From: RBG-13-66-14 sp964436465
GTDB lineage: Bacteria; RBG-13-66-14
Direction of reading: 5' to 3'
Length of the DNA stretch: 27,482 bases
Assembly (NCBI GenBank): GCA_964436465.1
Contig: CAYTCV010000020.1
Location: 1-27,482 of the forward strand
In this document: positions 19,733-27,451 of the stretch, in pieces
Layout: the number at the start of each line of letters is the position of its first letter
Position numbering within the stretch: the stretch's first letter is position 1
Notes under the pieces: generated by a model
Database searches by the model: none
What the model was told of the DNA's origin: nothing
What the model saw: the letters and a program-made list of their open reading frames with translations, nothing else
Made by a program: the position numbers and the translations under genes

Positions 19733-22700
19733 TACCCCTCCAGTTCAAGGATGAAGCGGGTCCGGGCCTCGCCGAGGCTCAACTGCGGCTCGATTCCCAC
19801 CACGACACCGACGCCGTCGTCCGGGGAGACCGCCCCACTCAAAGGAACGTGCAACCCGTCGCCGGTCTCGATGTCCAGCCGCAGGCCGGCCAGGGTCACC
19901 TCGGCCCGGCCCCCGCGGTTACTTTTGGCCGCGTAGAGCAGGTTCGCCAGCAGATTCGCCCAGCCCGCCGAGGTCACCAGCGGCGCACTGAAGGACTCGT
20001 TATCGGTAATCCGCGTGGCCGAGAGCACCCCCGCCGTCTGGGCGCCGCCCGGCCACGAGACGGTCACCGCCGGCGCCGCCCGCTGCCAGGCCCCCGGCTC
20101 CTGGTAATCCAGCACGTCCGCGGGGAGCACGTCGGATTCACCGCCGCGCCGGCCCCGCGGGACGAAGTGGATGACCCCGCTAGAGTCCACCCAGAAGATG
20201 CAGCCCAGGGCCAGCGCGACCTCGGCCAGGCAGGACGCCAGGCCTTTTCCGGACCAGCCGGAACGGTCGCCGACGTGGAGCGAGTGGTTCACCGAGAGCT
20301 GGAAGGGGTAGTTGCCGCCGCCCTCGGCCACGCCGTAGACCGTAACGGGAACAGCCGCCGAGGGGATGACCAGCGGCGAGGCCGTTCCCGAGGCTTTGTA
20401 GTGGACCTCGCCGTGCTCGGTGACGGAGCCGGACCAGGACCGCAGCCCCTTCCCCCGGGTGTAGTAGACGGTGGAGCCGGAAGCGGCCGCCTCGGTGAAC
20501 CGCCGCGACACATCCCAGTGCGAATAGGCGACGGTCAGCTCCAGGCCGGCGTACCTTCTCGGCAGCGCCAGGATGCAGTCCCCCGTCTCGTAGAGCCCGT
20601 CGGCGTCCACGGTGAAGGAAACCGGGGAATCGCCCAGGGTCACCTCGATGGTGGAGGCGTCGGGGAAGGTATGCGAGAGGGAAAGCGTCGCCCTTTGGTT
20701 CTCCGGGTCGTCCTCGGCGGTCAGGTCCTCGGTTAGGTCCTCGCGGCCGAAGTCGAGGGGGGCGTCCCAGGTTTGCGTCGAAAGGTTGAAGGCCCTGAAG
20801 TAGGTGCGGACCTCGCGGGCCTTGGCCTCGCGCTGAAGCGTCGGCGGCCCCCAGTCGAAATCCTCGGGGTAGCTCCCGTGGTACTCCTCGAGCCCCAGCG
20901 AGCGGGGGTCGTTCCAGGGGATTCTCCGGTCGTCGGGAATGAGCGCCCCGTCGGAGCAGTCCAGCTCCGGGGCCACGAAGAGCTGAGTCCACCGCTCGTT
21001 GACCCATTCCACCCGCTGGATGGTCCTCGGCAGGGGGGCGTAGGGGAACCGTCCGATGGCGTCGGGCCACAGGCGGATGCGGTCCCCCGCCTTGAATTCG
21101 TCCGCGTAGTACCCGGAGAGGTCCACGATGGAGAAGTCCAGGACGTTCCCGTCGGTGGTGTCCCACACATTCTGGACGGCGTGAACCCTCACGTCCCCGA
21201 CCTCGACGAACCGCTGGCAGGTGCTGTAATAACCGACGTAGAGCCGGTTGCCGAGATGGGTAACGCACGTTGGGTAGTAGTGGTAGACGGTCTTACCGAT
21301 GTCGGAGAAGGTGGCCGGCCGGCCGCCGAGGGAGCCGAGCTCCCTGTAGCGCCAGGTTCCGCCGTCGGAATAGACCCGCCCGACCTCCAGCTTCACCAGG
21401 GGGTCCTGCCGCCCGTAGGCCCCCGGGAGCCCCACCTCGCGGGCGAAAACGGCGTAGCCCTCCGTGGCGCTCACCCGCGTCAGGTGGACCAGGTACGCCC
21501 CCGAGGGGAAACCGGCCACCTCGACCCGCGTCCCGGCGGCGAGGTCCCGATGGTACAGCCGCTCGAACTCGTCACCGGAAAGGGACAGAAGCGGCCCCAG
21601 CGGGTTCTCCAGGGTGGAGATGTCCACGTCGTCCTCGGCGGTGATGACGCGCTCCCCGTCCGAGGTGTGGAAGGCGGAGGGCCTCCGCTCCAGCCGCGAG
21701 AACCCGACCTCGAAACCGGAGACCTGCTCGAGGGTGTACTGTTTGTCAACGTCCAGGTTCGAGGTGTCCAGGGTCGAGCCGGAATTGACGAAGGCGTAGT
21801 ACCCCGCCGGAAGCTGCAGGGGCAGCTCGCCCACGAGCTCGGCGCAGGGTCTCCCGTTGCCGTAGTCGTAGACGGTTACCCCGAAGGGATTCGGGGCCAG
21901 GACCGAGGTCGGGATGAAGTAGGCCAGCGGTCCCGGCATCCGGAAGACCTTCACCTTCTCCGGGCGCTCGTCGGGCTCCAGAAACTCCACCGACACCTCG
22001 GTCTCCTCGGGGAGGTAGAGGTTGCGTCCGAGAATGCCGGGGGCGTCGGTGGTCCATACCCGCTCAACGCCCGGAACGGCACTGATTTTTATGTGGTACG
22101 CCCGGGGCCTGACGCAGCGGTTTCCCTCGTGGAAGGCCTCGTCGCCGTAGGAGAGTTCCGCCAAATCCGGCCCGGCCAGTCCGATGGCGTTCCCGGCGCA
22201 CAGGAGCCGGTCGCGGATTTTATTGGCCCAGGACGCCCACTGGCTCCGTATAGTCGCCCGTCCCGCATTCCACAGCCTGAACGGCTCATCGGCGTAGGGG
22301 ATGTAGGTGACCGGCGGCCCGAAGACGTGCGGGTCGAAACCGGAGAGGTCCGCCCGAATGATGTAGCCGGGGAGCGACTCGGTCGCATCGGGGGTGGGGA
22401 GGCTCACGCCGTACACGTCGGTCCCGTCCACCCACAGGTGCTCAATCTGGTTGACCGGGTTGGAGAACGGCGGCTTCGCCAGCTCGTAGCCTGCGCCGGT
22501 GGAAGGCGAGTAACCCCAAATTTTTTCACCGACCCCGCACACCAGCAGCCCGTGGGTCGGCCACCAGGCCAGACCCCGGACCTGCACCGAGGCGTCGGAG
22601 CCGCCCGGACGGGGGTGGTGGGTGATGTAAGGGGTCTCCGTGGAGAGACCGGTCCCGTGGAGGTCATCCACGGTCAAGTCCATCTCGGCGGCCAGCGCAC

Positions 22701-23145
22701 CGATAACCGCGTCGTAGCGCGCGGGCTCGGCGGAGGTGAGGATGGTCGCCGACGGCTGGCGCTCGTTCCCCGCCTTCAGCAGGTCCTGAACGGTGAGGTC
22801 CAGGGTGTCCCCGGCCCGAAGCTTGGTCAGCCGGGCCAGCTCCACCACCAATCCCCGGAATACCGGGGCCGCGCCGACGGGGACCCTGCCGTCGGCCGCC
22901 TCGTGAAAGAAGAGCCGGAATTCGATGCGCTCCGCTTCGAGCACCCGCCGGATGGTGAGGTCCAGGTCTTCGAGGAGCGGAACGACGACCCGGGCGCGGA
23001 CCTGGTCGCAGATAATTTCCCCGGTCCTGGCCTCCACCCGCCAGGAGGGGACGCAGAAGCCTTCGACGGCGGGGGTGATGTCGGTCCACGCCCCGGAGTC
23101 GAGGCGGATTTCCACGGTCTGTGCCGGAGCGTATATACGGTCCAT
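19732..23145 (-). CDS. Phage tail hub / tip protein with large central insertion
   Basis: The 1137-residue protein combines an N-terminal region (about 1-165) of hub type (V-E-I-R-L-D-S-G-A-W-T-D-I-T at the front, A-P-V-F-R-G-L-V-V-E-L-A-R-L and L-D-L-T-V-Q-D-L-L-K-A-G later) with a C-terminal region (about 950-1137) that again looks like the hub: G-C-I-F-W-V-D-S-S-G-V-I-H-F-V-P near the start, G-D-G-L-H-V-P-L and V-V-G-I-E-P-Q-L near the end. Between them lie about 700 residues with propeller-like stretches (L-A-W-W-P-T-H-G-L-L-V-C-G-V, H-L-G-N-R-L-Y-V-G-Y-Y). It likely forms the tail tip and takes the place of separate Dit and Tal proteins. Its start overlaps the tape measure stop by one base. 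Confidence 0.7.
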   Translation of the reverse strand: MDRIYAPAQTVEIRLDSGAWTDITPAVEGFCVPSWRVEARTGEIICDQVRARVVVPLLEDLDLTIRRVLEAERIEFRLFFHEAADGRVPVGAAPVFRGLVVELARLTKLRAGDTLDLTVQDLLKAGNERQPSATILTSAEPARYDAVIGALAAEMDLTVDDLHGTGLSTETPYITHHPRPGGSDASVQVRGLAWWPTHGLLVCGVGEKIWGYSPSTGAGYELAKPPFSNPVNQIEHLWVDGTDVYGVSLPTPDATESLPGYIIRADLSGFDPHVFGPPVTYIPYADEPFRLWNAGRATIRSQWASWANKIRDRLLCAGNAIGLAGPDLAELSYGDEAFHEGNRCVRPRAYHIKISAVPGVERVWTTDAPGILGRNLYLPEETEVSVEFLEPDERPEKVKVFRMPGPLAYFIPTSVLAPNPFGVTVYDYGNGRPCAELVGELPLQLPAGYYAFVNSGSTLDTSNLDVDKQYTLEQVSGFEVGFSRLERRPSAFHTSDGERVITAEDDVDISTLENPLGPLLSLSGDEFERLYHRDLAAGTRVEVAGFPSGAYLVHLTRVSATEGYAVFAREVGLPGAYGRQDPLVKLEVGRVYSDGGTWRYRELGSLGGRPATFSDIGKTVYHYYPTCVTHLGNRLYVGYYSTCQRFVEVGDVRVHAVQNVWDTTDGNVLDFSIVDLSGYYADEFKAGDRIRLWPDAIGRFPYAPLPRTIQRVEWVNERWTQLFVAPELDCSDGALIPDDRRIPWNDPRSLGLEEYHGSYPEDFDWGPPTLQREAKAREVRTYFRAFNLSTQTWDAPLDFGREDLTEDLTAEDDPENQRATLSLSHTFPDASTIEVTLGDSPVSFTVDADGLYETGDCILALPRRYAGLELTVAYSHWDVSRRFTEAAASGSTVYYTRGKGLRSWSGSVTEHGEVHYKASGTASPLVIPSAAVPVTVYGVAEGGGNYPFQLSVNHSLHVGDRSGWSGKGLASCLAEVALALGCIFWVDSSGVIHFVPRGRRGGESDVLPADVLDYQEPGAWQRAAPAVTVSWPGGAQTAGVLSATRITDNESFSAPLVTSAGWANLLANLLYAAKSNRGGRAEVTLAGLRLDIETGDGLHVPLSGAVSPDDGVGVVVGIEPQLSLGEARTRFILELEG

Positions 23146-23765
23146 CAGAGGTTCCGTCCCGCGCGGCCGGCGTCGGCCTGTTGGTTGTACGTGTCCAATT
23201 TATCCAGGGAGCCGACGGCCGGGGCGTAGTGGAAGTGCTGGACGGTGGTCGTCCGCACGACGGACCCTCCCCCGCCGGTCGCGGAGGGGGCCGCGCCGCG
23301 CACGTCGGCCAGCAATCCCGCCATCCCCGCCAGGCCGCCTTCCAGAGCGCGGTGGAGGCTCGCCTCGGGCAGGACGTACTCCGGCCCCCCCTCGCCCAGC
23401 AGGGCCAGGGTGGGCGAGCCGACGTAACCGCCTCCGGCGAAGGGCAGGATGAGCTCCAACAGGTCGCCGACGAACCCCAGTTTCGAGGTCACGAGGCCTG
23501 AAAATAGGCCCAAAAGCCCCGAAAAGAGGTCGTCGAAGTCGAGCTTGAGGCCGCTGAAAAGCTCGGTGGTGGCGCCGACGACGGTCTGTGCCAGGTCCTT
23601 CCCGAAAGAAGTGAGGCGCCGGTCCAGGTCGCCGTCGTCCCCCGAGCGTCCCCGGTCGGTGGAGCCGAGCTTGTCGGCCGTCTTGTCGAGCTTCTCCGCC
23701 GCCCGCTCCACGGCCTGAGCGCTGCGGCGCAGGGCGTCGGACTCCTGTTCAAACGCGCGATTCAA
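23145..23765 (-). CDS. Very short tape measure protein
   Basis: The 206-residue protein ends its hydrophobic middle with F-A-G-G-G-Y-V-G-S-P-T-L-A-L-L-G-E-G-G-P-E-Y-V-L-P (about 109-134), the signature near the C-terminus of many phage tape measure proteins. The N-terminus (1-45) is a charged coiled coil (A-V-E-R-A-A-E-K-L-D-K-T-A-D-K-L), and about 60-108 is hydrophobic with repeated L-F-S-G-L. Typical siphovirus tape measures are 600-2000 residues, and tail length scales with them, so the tail should be very short. It starts at TTG 23765 with GAGGAG upstream, overlapping the end of the frameshifted chaperone by 17 bases. Position after the chaperones and before the hub supports the call. Confidence 0.8.
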   Translation of the reverse strand: MNRAFEQESDALRRSAQAVERAAEKLDKTADKLGSTDRGRSGDDGDLDRRLTSFGKDLAQTVVGATTELFSGLKLDFDDLFSGLLGLFSGLVTSKLGFVGDLLELILPFAGGGYVGSPTLALLGEGGPEYVLPEASLHRALEGGLAGMAGLLADVRGAAPSATGGGGSVVRTTTVQHFHYAPAVGSLDKLDTYNQQADAGRAGRNL

Positions 23766-24371
23766 GTCCGCTCCTCGGTGGGGTGTTGCGCCAAAGTTCC
23801 CTCTCCCCGGCCCGCCGCAGGCCCGCCATCAGGCGGGAGTAGGCGACGGCCCGGCGCGCGGGCCAGCGGTAGAGGACCCTCTCGACGGTGGTTCCGGCGA
23901 ACCGGGCGACGGCGGCCAGCCGCTCCACGAGACCTACCCCCGACCCGCCGTCGGCGGCGGCGGGGCTTTTTTTTTCACCGCGACCGATGCCGACGGCAGG
24001 TAGCCCTCCAGGAAGGCGGTGAGCTCCGCCGGGGTGTGCTCGGCACAGAACCGGGCCAGCTCGGCCTCGGCCAGGGGGCGCTGGGTCAGCGCGGCCAGCT
24101 CGGCGGGGCTGTCCTGGTGCAGGACGACCCACAACAGGTACAGGGCGCGCTCGGTGGCGGTGAGCTCGTAGGGCAGCCGCCCGGACGCCACCCGCTCCAA
24201 CAGGACGTAGGCGTAGCAGGTGGGCTCGGGGTAGAACCGGCCGCCGACCTCGACGCTCCCCGGCGGCAGCAGCTCCTCGGGCTCCACCGCGTCCTCCGTC
24301 CCGGCGTCGTCCCCGTCCAGCGCGGCGCCGGCCAGGCGGAAGAGCTCACGCTCCTGCGGCTCGCGCTTCAT
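23749..24371 (-). CDS. Tail assembly chaperone G-T, made by -1 frameshift
   Basis: Reading starts with the 145-aa G protein and shifts by -1 at the nine-A run (23975-23967), after which translation continues S-P-A-A-A-D-G-G-S-G-V-G-L-V-E-R-L to a stop at 23749, giving a fusion of about 207 residues. The T part has a helical, Arg-rich sequence (V-L-Y-R-W-P-A-R-R-A-V-A-Y-S-R-L). In lambda and most long-tailed phages the G and G-T proteins, made in a fixed ratio, bind the tape measure and bring tail tube subunits to it. Position between tube and tape measure is exactly the usual one. The T part has no ribosome binding site of its own at the right place. Confidence 0.8.
23934..24371 (-). CDS. Tail assembly chaperone G
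   Basis: The 145-residue unshifted product. It is acidic at the front (G-D-D-A-G-T-E-D-A-V-E-P-E-E-L-L), carries a helical middle (R-A-L-Y-L-L-W-V-V-L-H) and ends K-K-K-A-P-P-P-P-T-A-G-R-G just after the slippery run. No family is recognised by sequence; the call rests on position, size and the frameshift site. Its ATG follows the stop of the tail tube gene directly, so the two are coupled in translation. It accompanies the longer G-T form. Confidence 0.75.
   Translation of the reverse strand: MKREPQERELFRLAGAALDGDDAGTEDAVEPEELLPPGSVEVGGRFYPEPTCYAYVLLERVASGRLPYELTATERALYLLWVVLHQDSPAELAALTQRPLAEAELARFCAEHTPAELTAFLEGYLPSASVAVKKKAPPPPTAGRG
23945..23975 (-). promoter_or_regulatory. Programmed -1 frameshift site with downstream hairpin
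   Basis: On the minus strand: nine A (23975-23967), a six-base spacer GCCCCG, then the hairpin CCGCCG-CCGA-CGGCGG (23960-23945). A-AAA-AAA is a slippery heptamer; spacer and stem are of the usual size. The downstream frame is open in -1. Confidence 0.8.
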
Positions 24372-25118
24372 CTACTCGGCCTCCCGGGGCGGCAGGTAGA
24401 ACACCACGTCGCCGGGCTGGTCGTTGCGGGCGGTGAAGGACAGGGTGAATCCGCCCAGGCCGTCAGCCGGGGCGCCGAAACGGAACTCGCCCGTCCGGCG
24501 GCAGTCGGACAGGTACACGGCGAAGCGGGCCTCGGGCGCCCGACCTTCGACCAGGTCGTGGCCGCGGAGCACGCCGTAGAGCGAGAATTTCGCCGGGATG
24601 TCCTCGGGGCCGACCACCAGCTTGTCCCCGGCGTCCGGGTCCAGCCGCAGGTAGGCCAGGCGCAGCTCCATCCCCGCATCGGCGTCGGCGAAACTCAGCG
24701 TGTCGCCGTCAATCGCGTACTCGCCGGCGGCCGGGTTTCCGTCCACCCGGACGAAGGCGCGCCCCGCGGCGTCCTTCACCGTTTCGGACAGCGCCACGGC
24801 GTCGTCGTGCTCCAGGTTAACGGTGTACGGCTCATCCTCGGGGACGGCCGCCTCCTCGTCGAGCACCTCCAGCACCCGCCCGGTGGAGCGCACCCCGCCG
24901 AGGACGACCCCCAGCACGGCCGCATCCAGGGCCTTGAAGGCGATTTCGCCCCGCCAGCTCACCCCGACGGGCACGGTGTACGAGCACCAGCGCTCCCCCG
25001 CGGGGAAGCTCCTGGTCTCCAGCTCGTTCGTGAGCTTGAACTCCTGCACGCCGCCGTAGACGAGGCCGGTGGTCACGTCCACGATGCAGCCCTTGCCCGT
25101 TAGAACGGTGGAAGGCAT
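24372..25118 (-). CDS. Major tail tube protein
   Basis: The 248-residue protein is beta-rich and placed between tail completion and chaperone genes, where the tail tube gene lies in siphoviruses. It opens G-K-G-C-I-V-D-V-T-T-G and F-K-L-T-N-E-L-E-T-R-S-F, with W-R-G-E-I-A-F-K-A-L-D-A-A-V-L-G near 55, the pattern of tube proteins with a plug domain. A mid region (about 100-165) reads N-L-E-H-D-D-A-V-A-L and G-D-T-L-S-F-A-D-A-D, resembling an inserted bacterial Ig-like module found in many tube proteins. The final part (F-T-L-S-F-T-A-R-N-D) is the conserved closing strand. It polymerises into the tail tube. AAGGAA precedes the ATG. Confidence 0.75.
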   Translation of the reverse strand: MPSTVLTGKGCIVDVTTGLVYGGVQEFKLTNELETRSFPAGERWCSYTVPVGVSWRGEIAFKALDAAVLGVVLGGVRSTGRVLEVLDEEAAVPEDEPYTVNLEHDDAVALSETVKDAAGRAFVRVDGNPAAGEYAIDGDTLSFADADAGMELRLAYLRLDPDAGDKLVVGPEDIPAKFSLYGVLRGHDLVEGRAPEARFAVYLSDCRRTGEFRFGAPADGLGGFTLSFTARNDQPGDVVFYLPPREAE

Positions 25119-25131
25119 GTGATTCCTTTCT

Positions 25132-25605
25132 TCAACGGGGAGCGACGACCGCCAGGGCGGCCTCGACCGTCGCGTGTCGGTAAACGGGCCGGGGAGGTGT
25201 CGTCAGGGAGGTGCGCCAGTACCGCGCCGCCAGGCCCTCCAGCGCGAGCCACTCCTCGGCGGTGTGGCCGGAAATCTCGCTCCCCCCGTAGGTGTAGGCG
25301 TAGGGCTCTCCCGCATCCGCCGCCCGGGAGAGCATGCGCCACAGTGAGGCGCAGCGCGAGGTCAGGTCCCAGATGACCTCCTCGTCGCCGAGCTTGGCGA
25401 GGCTCAGCGTAATTTCCAACTCGACGCGGGCCCGGGAGCCGTCCAGGAGCTCCACCCCCTGCGGAGAGATGGAGACCAGCCCCGCGGCGGGCAGCTCGGC
25501 CAGCCGGTGCAGGAGCCCCGGGTCGTAGGTGACGCGGGCGCCGGTAAAGAGCCCCGCGGCCAGGGCGCCCACGACCATGGAGTGGTGCCGGGCGAGGTCT
25601 ACCAT
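25132..25605 (-). CDS. Phage tail terminator / completion protein candidate
   Basis: The start is the ATG at 25605, overlapping the stop of the DUF1320 gene (ATGGTAG); the much longer open frame upstream is a shadow of the neighbouring genes. The 157-residue product has an alpha/beta character (L-A-A-G-L-F-T-G-A-R-V-T-Y-D-P, strand V-E-L-E-I-T-L-S-L) with a charged middle. It occupies the slot of Mu gp37 / DUF1834-like or lambda gpU-like proteins, which cap the tail tube and join it to the head. Sequence similarity cannot be confirmed by eye, so the name is from position. A 13-base gap separates it from the tail tube gene. Confidence 0.5.
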   Translation of the reverse strand: MVDLARHHSMVVGALAAGLFTGARVTYDPGLLHRLAELPAAGLVSISPQGVELLDGSRARVELEITLSLAKLGDEEVIWDLTSRCASLWRMLSRAADAGEPYAYTYGGSEISGHTAEEWLALEGLAARYWRTSLTTPPRPVYRHATVEAALAVVAPR

Positions 25606-26027
25606 GACCCCTCCTCGCCGGGGAACCGCCCGAAGCGGGAGAGGCCGGGGCGGTCCGGGTCGTCGTGGAAAAAGGCTACGGAACCGCGCCGGGGGCCCAG
25701 CTCCACGCCCAGCAGCGCCGGGTCGCGCAGGAGCAGGGCGACGAGGGTCTCGTAATCGTCGCGGAATCGCTCCGCGCGCCCGTCCTCGGTCCCGGCCCCG
25801 GTCCGGCCGTAGTACACGACCAGGACCTCCGCCGCCGCCCGGTAGAGGCACATCCGCCCGATAAGCGCCGGTACGGGGTCGAAGGGCAGAAGGGCGAAGT
25901 GCGGCGACAGCCGCGTGTCGATTTCGGCGGAGGCGTAGTCCAGGTAACCGGCGAGGGTCTCGTCCTCCACCGCGGCGAAGGCGTCGCCCAGGAATTCGCG
26001 CAGCTCGCTGGATTGGGCGTAGGCCAA
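25599..26027 (-). CDS. DUF1320 (Mu gp36-like) head-tail connector protein
   Basis: The 142-residue protein matches DUF1320: M-A-Y-A-Q-S-S-E-L-R-E-F-L-G at the front, then D-Y-A-S-A-E-I-D-T-R-L-S near 28-39 (the family's A-x-x-x-I-D-x-x-L), and a helix over P-A-L-I-G-R-M-C-L-Y-R-A-A-A-E-V-L. The R-F-R-D-D-Y-E-T-L motif near 85 is also typical. Proteins of this family sit between capsid and tail genes in Mu-like phages and are thought to form part of the head-tail joining complex. The start codon is TTG at 26027, with AAGGAGG upstream. It is the second Mu-type head gene here. Confidence 0.85.
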   Translation of the reverse strand: MAYAQSSELREFLGDAFAAVEDETLAGYLDYASAEIDTRLSPHFALLPFDPVPALIGRMCLYRAAAEVLVVYYGRTGAGTEDGRAERFRDDYETLVALLLRDPALLGVELGPRRGSVAFFHDDPDRPGLSRFGRFPGEEGSW

Positions 26028-26059
26028 GGTCCCTCCTTGGATGATAAAGAATCAGTGCG

Positions 26060-26079
26060 GGGTGGAACCGGGTCCACCC
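26060..26079 (-). other. Hairpin between capsid and connector genes
   Basis: GGGTGGA (26060-26066), loop of six, TCCACCC (26073-26079), in the 60-base gap after the capsid stop. No T-run follows on the minus strand. It may protect the capsid mRNA or reduce read-through. Confidence 0.45.
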
Positions 26080-26087
26080 GTGGGCCG

Positions 26088-27011
26088 TCAGGACTCGGTG
26101 CCGTCGCTGGCGTAGGCCAGCTGGGGGAAGGTGTAACCGGCGTTGTAGCGCTGACGTGTGCCGAAGGCGTAGAGGTCGTTGCGGAAGACCACGTCGCCGG
26201 TGGCCGGGTCGGTCTGGGCGGTGAGCTCCAGCTCGGTGCGGCGCTGGAAGACGAGCGGCTTCAGCGGCTCGGTCGTCTGCAGCAGGTACCAGGCGGTCTC
26301 GCTGGTGAGGTACGGATTGAGCGCCACGTCGAAGAGCCCCGCGAGGGGGTTGTTCTCCGGGTCGCCCGCGGAGTAGTGCGGGTGCCGGGTCAGTTCCAGG
26401 GCGGTGAAGTACAGCGCCGGCGGGACCATGAGGGTGGTGTTCTGTTTGGAGACCACGTTCCCCCAGGGGGCGCCGTCGGAGCGCCGCATCCCCATCAGCG
26501 CCGAGAAGCCGTCCCGCAGCGATTCCGAGTCCAGCAGGGCGTCGGTGTAGTTGCCGAAGGTGCCGCCCGAGTCCAGGGGGTGGGTGGCGAAGAAGAAGGG
26601 CTCGCCGTCGTAGCAGGCGTCGGTGAAGCCGGCCTCCAGCACCTCGGTGACGAGGCGGGCCTGGTGCTCGGCGGCGCGCTGGGCCGCGGCGGTAATCGCC
26701 AGGCCGATTTGGCCCGACTGGTCGTCCTCCACGGCGGAACGCTCGAGGTAGAAGCCGAACTCCCAGGTCCGGTTGCGAATGGAGTAGCGCTCGGCCACAC
26801 CCTGGTTGATGACGCGGTCGCCGACCCACTCCCGCACGTCGCCCAACAGGCGCAGCCAGTCGTAGTACTCCTCGGCGGCCCCCGACTCGACCTGGGTGGT
26901 GTAGCGCTGCCAGCCGGTTTCCCGGAGCTCGTGGTAGGCGCGGAAAAACTCGGTGCGCACGACGCCCTCGAGCATCTTCGGGGAGAGGTCGCTGGCGGTG
27001 GTGAAGGGCAT
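26088..27011 (-). CDS. Major capsid protein, Mu gpT family
   Basis: The 307-residue protein matches the Mu-like major head subunit (gpT). It starts P-F-T-T-A-S-D-L-S-P-K-M-L-E-G-V-V, has Y-D-W-L-R-L-L-G-D-V-R-E-W near 50 and R-N-R-T-W-E-F-G-F near 80, all family marks, followed by F-A-T-H-P-L near 140 and N-T-T-L-M-V-P-P-A-L-Y near 190 (the 'N-x-x-L-V-V-P-P' motif). The end (Y-A-F-G-T-R-Q-R-Y-N-A-G-Y) is also typical. It forms the icosahedral head with an HK97-like fold. Length is close to Mu gpT (about 305). AAGGAGG precedes the ATG. It is the best proof that the head is Mu-like. Confidence 0.92.
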   Translation of the reverse strand: MPFTTASDLSPKMLEGVVRTEFFRAYHELRETGWQRYTTQVESGAAEEYYDWLRLLGDVREWVGDRVINQGVAERYSIRNRTWEFGFYLERSAVEDDQSGQIGLAITAAAQRAAEHQARLVTEVLEAGFTDACYDGEPFFFATHPLDSGGTFGNYTDALLDSESLRDGFSALMGMRRSDGAPWGNVVSKQNTTLMVPPALYFTALELTRHPHYSAGDPENNPLAGLFDVALNPYLTSETAWYLLQTTEPLKPLVFQRRTELELTAQTDPATGDVVFRNDLYAFGTRQRYNAGYTFPQLAYASDGTES

Positions 27012-27031
27012 TTATCCTCCTTTTTAAAAGG

Positions 27032-27451
27032 TTAGGCCGGGGCGCAGTCGCCGGCGTCGAAGCGCAGACGCACGTGGCCGGAATCGGTCACGGAGACGAC
27101 GAGCCCGGCGTAGACATCGTTTTCGGTGGTGAGCGCCACGGTCTCGTCGTCGGAGCAGAAGGCGCTCGCGCCCACGTCTCCGGCGGCGGCGCCGGATTTG
27201 GCGACCACGATGGAGCCCTGGGTCACCACGACGACCTCGGTGTCGCCGTCGGAGCCCGAGGAGTTGTCCGCGCCGTCCCGGGCCACGCCCACGAAGCGCA
27301 GGCCCGCGGTGTCGGCGGCGGGGACGAGGTAGCCGTTCGCGTCCAGGCAGACCAGCGCCCCCTTGTAAATCGTCGTCGACGCGGCGACGGGGAAGGGGAG
27401 CTGCCAGCCCGCGGCGAAGCGCTCGTCGTAACGGTTGGCGGTAAGGGCCAT
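27032..27451 (-). CDS. Capsid decoration (DUF2190-like) protein
   Basis: The 139-residue protein begins M-A-L-T-A-N-R-Y-D-E-R-F-A-A-G and has I-Y-K-G-A-L-V-C-L-D-A-N-G-Y-L-V-P-A near 28-45 and R-F-V-G-V-A-R-D-G-A-D-N near 52-63. That is the pattern of DUF2190-like and related small beta-rich proteins encoded just upstream of the capsid gene in Mu-type phages, which sit on the outside of the head and stabilise it. The final part (V-S-V-T-D-S-G-H-V-R-L-R-F-D) is the common ending. The start has GGAGGTTCCC before the ATG. The gap to the capsid gene is 20 bases. Confidence 0.75.
   Translation of the reverse strand: MALTANRYDERFAAGWQLPFPVAASTTIYKGALVCLDANGYLVPAADTAGLRFVGVARDGADNSSGSDGDTEVVVVTQGSIVVAKSGAAAGDVGASAFCSDDETVALTTENDVYAGLVVSVTDSGHVRLRFDAGDCAPA

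Noticed and set aside
23976..24132. Independent start for the T part of the tail chaperone
   Set aside because: The T frame is open upstream, but that part is Pro/Arg-rich shadow sequence, and no ribosome binding site precedes a start codon; the frameshift explains the frame better.
25606..26829. Long N-terminal extension of the tail terminator gene
   Set aside because: The open frame continues through the DUF1320 and capsid genes, but only residues from the ATG at 25605 look like real protein; the rest is Arg/Pro-rich shadow.
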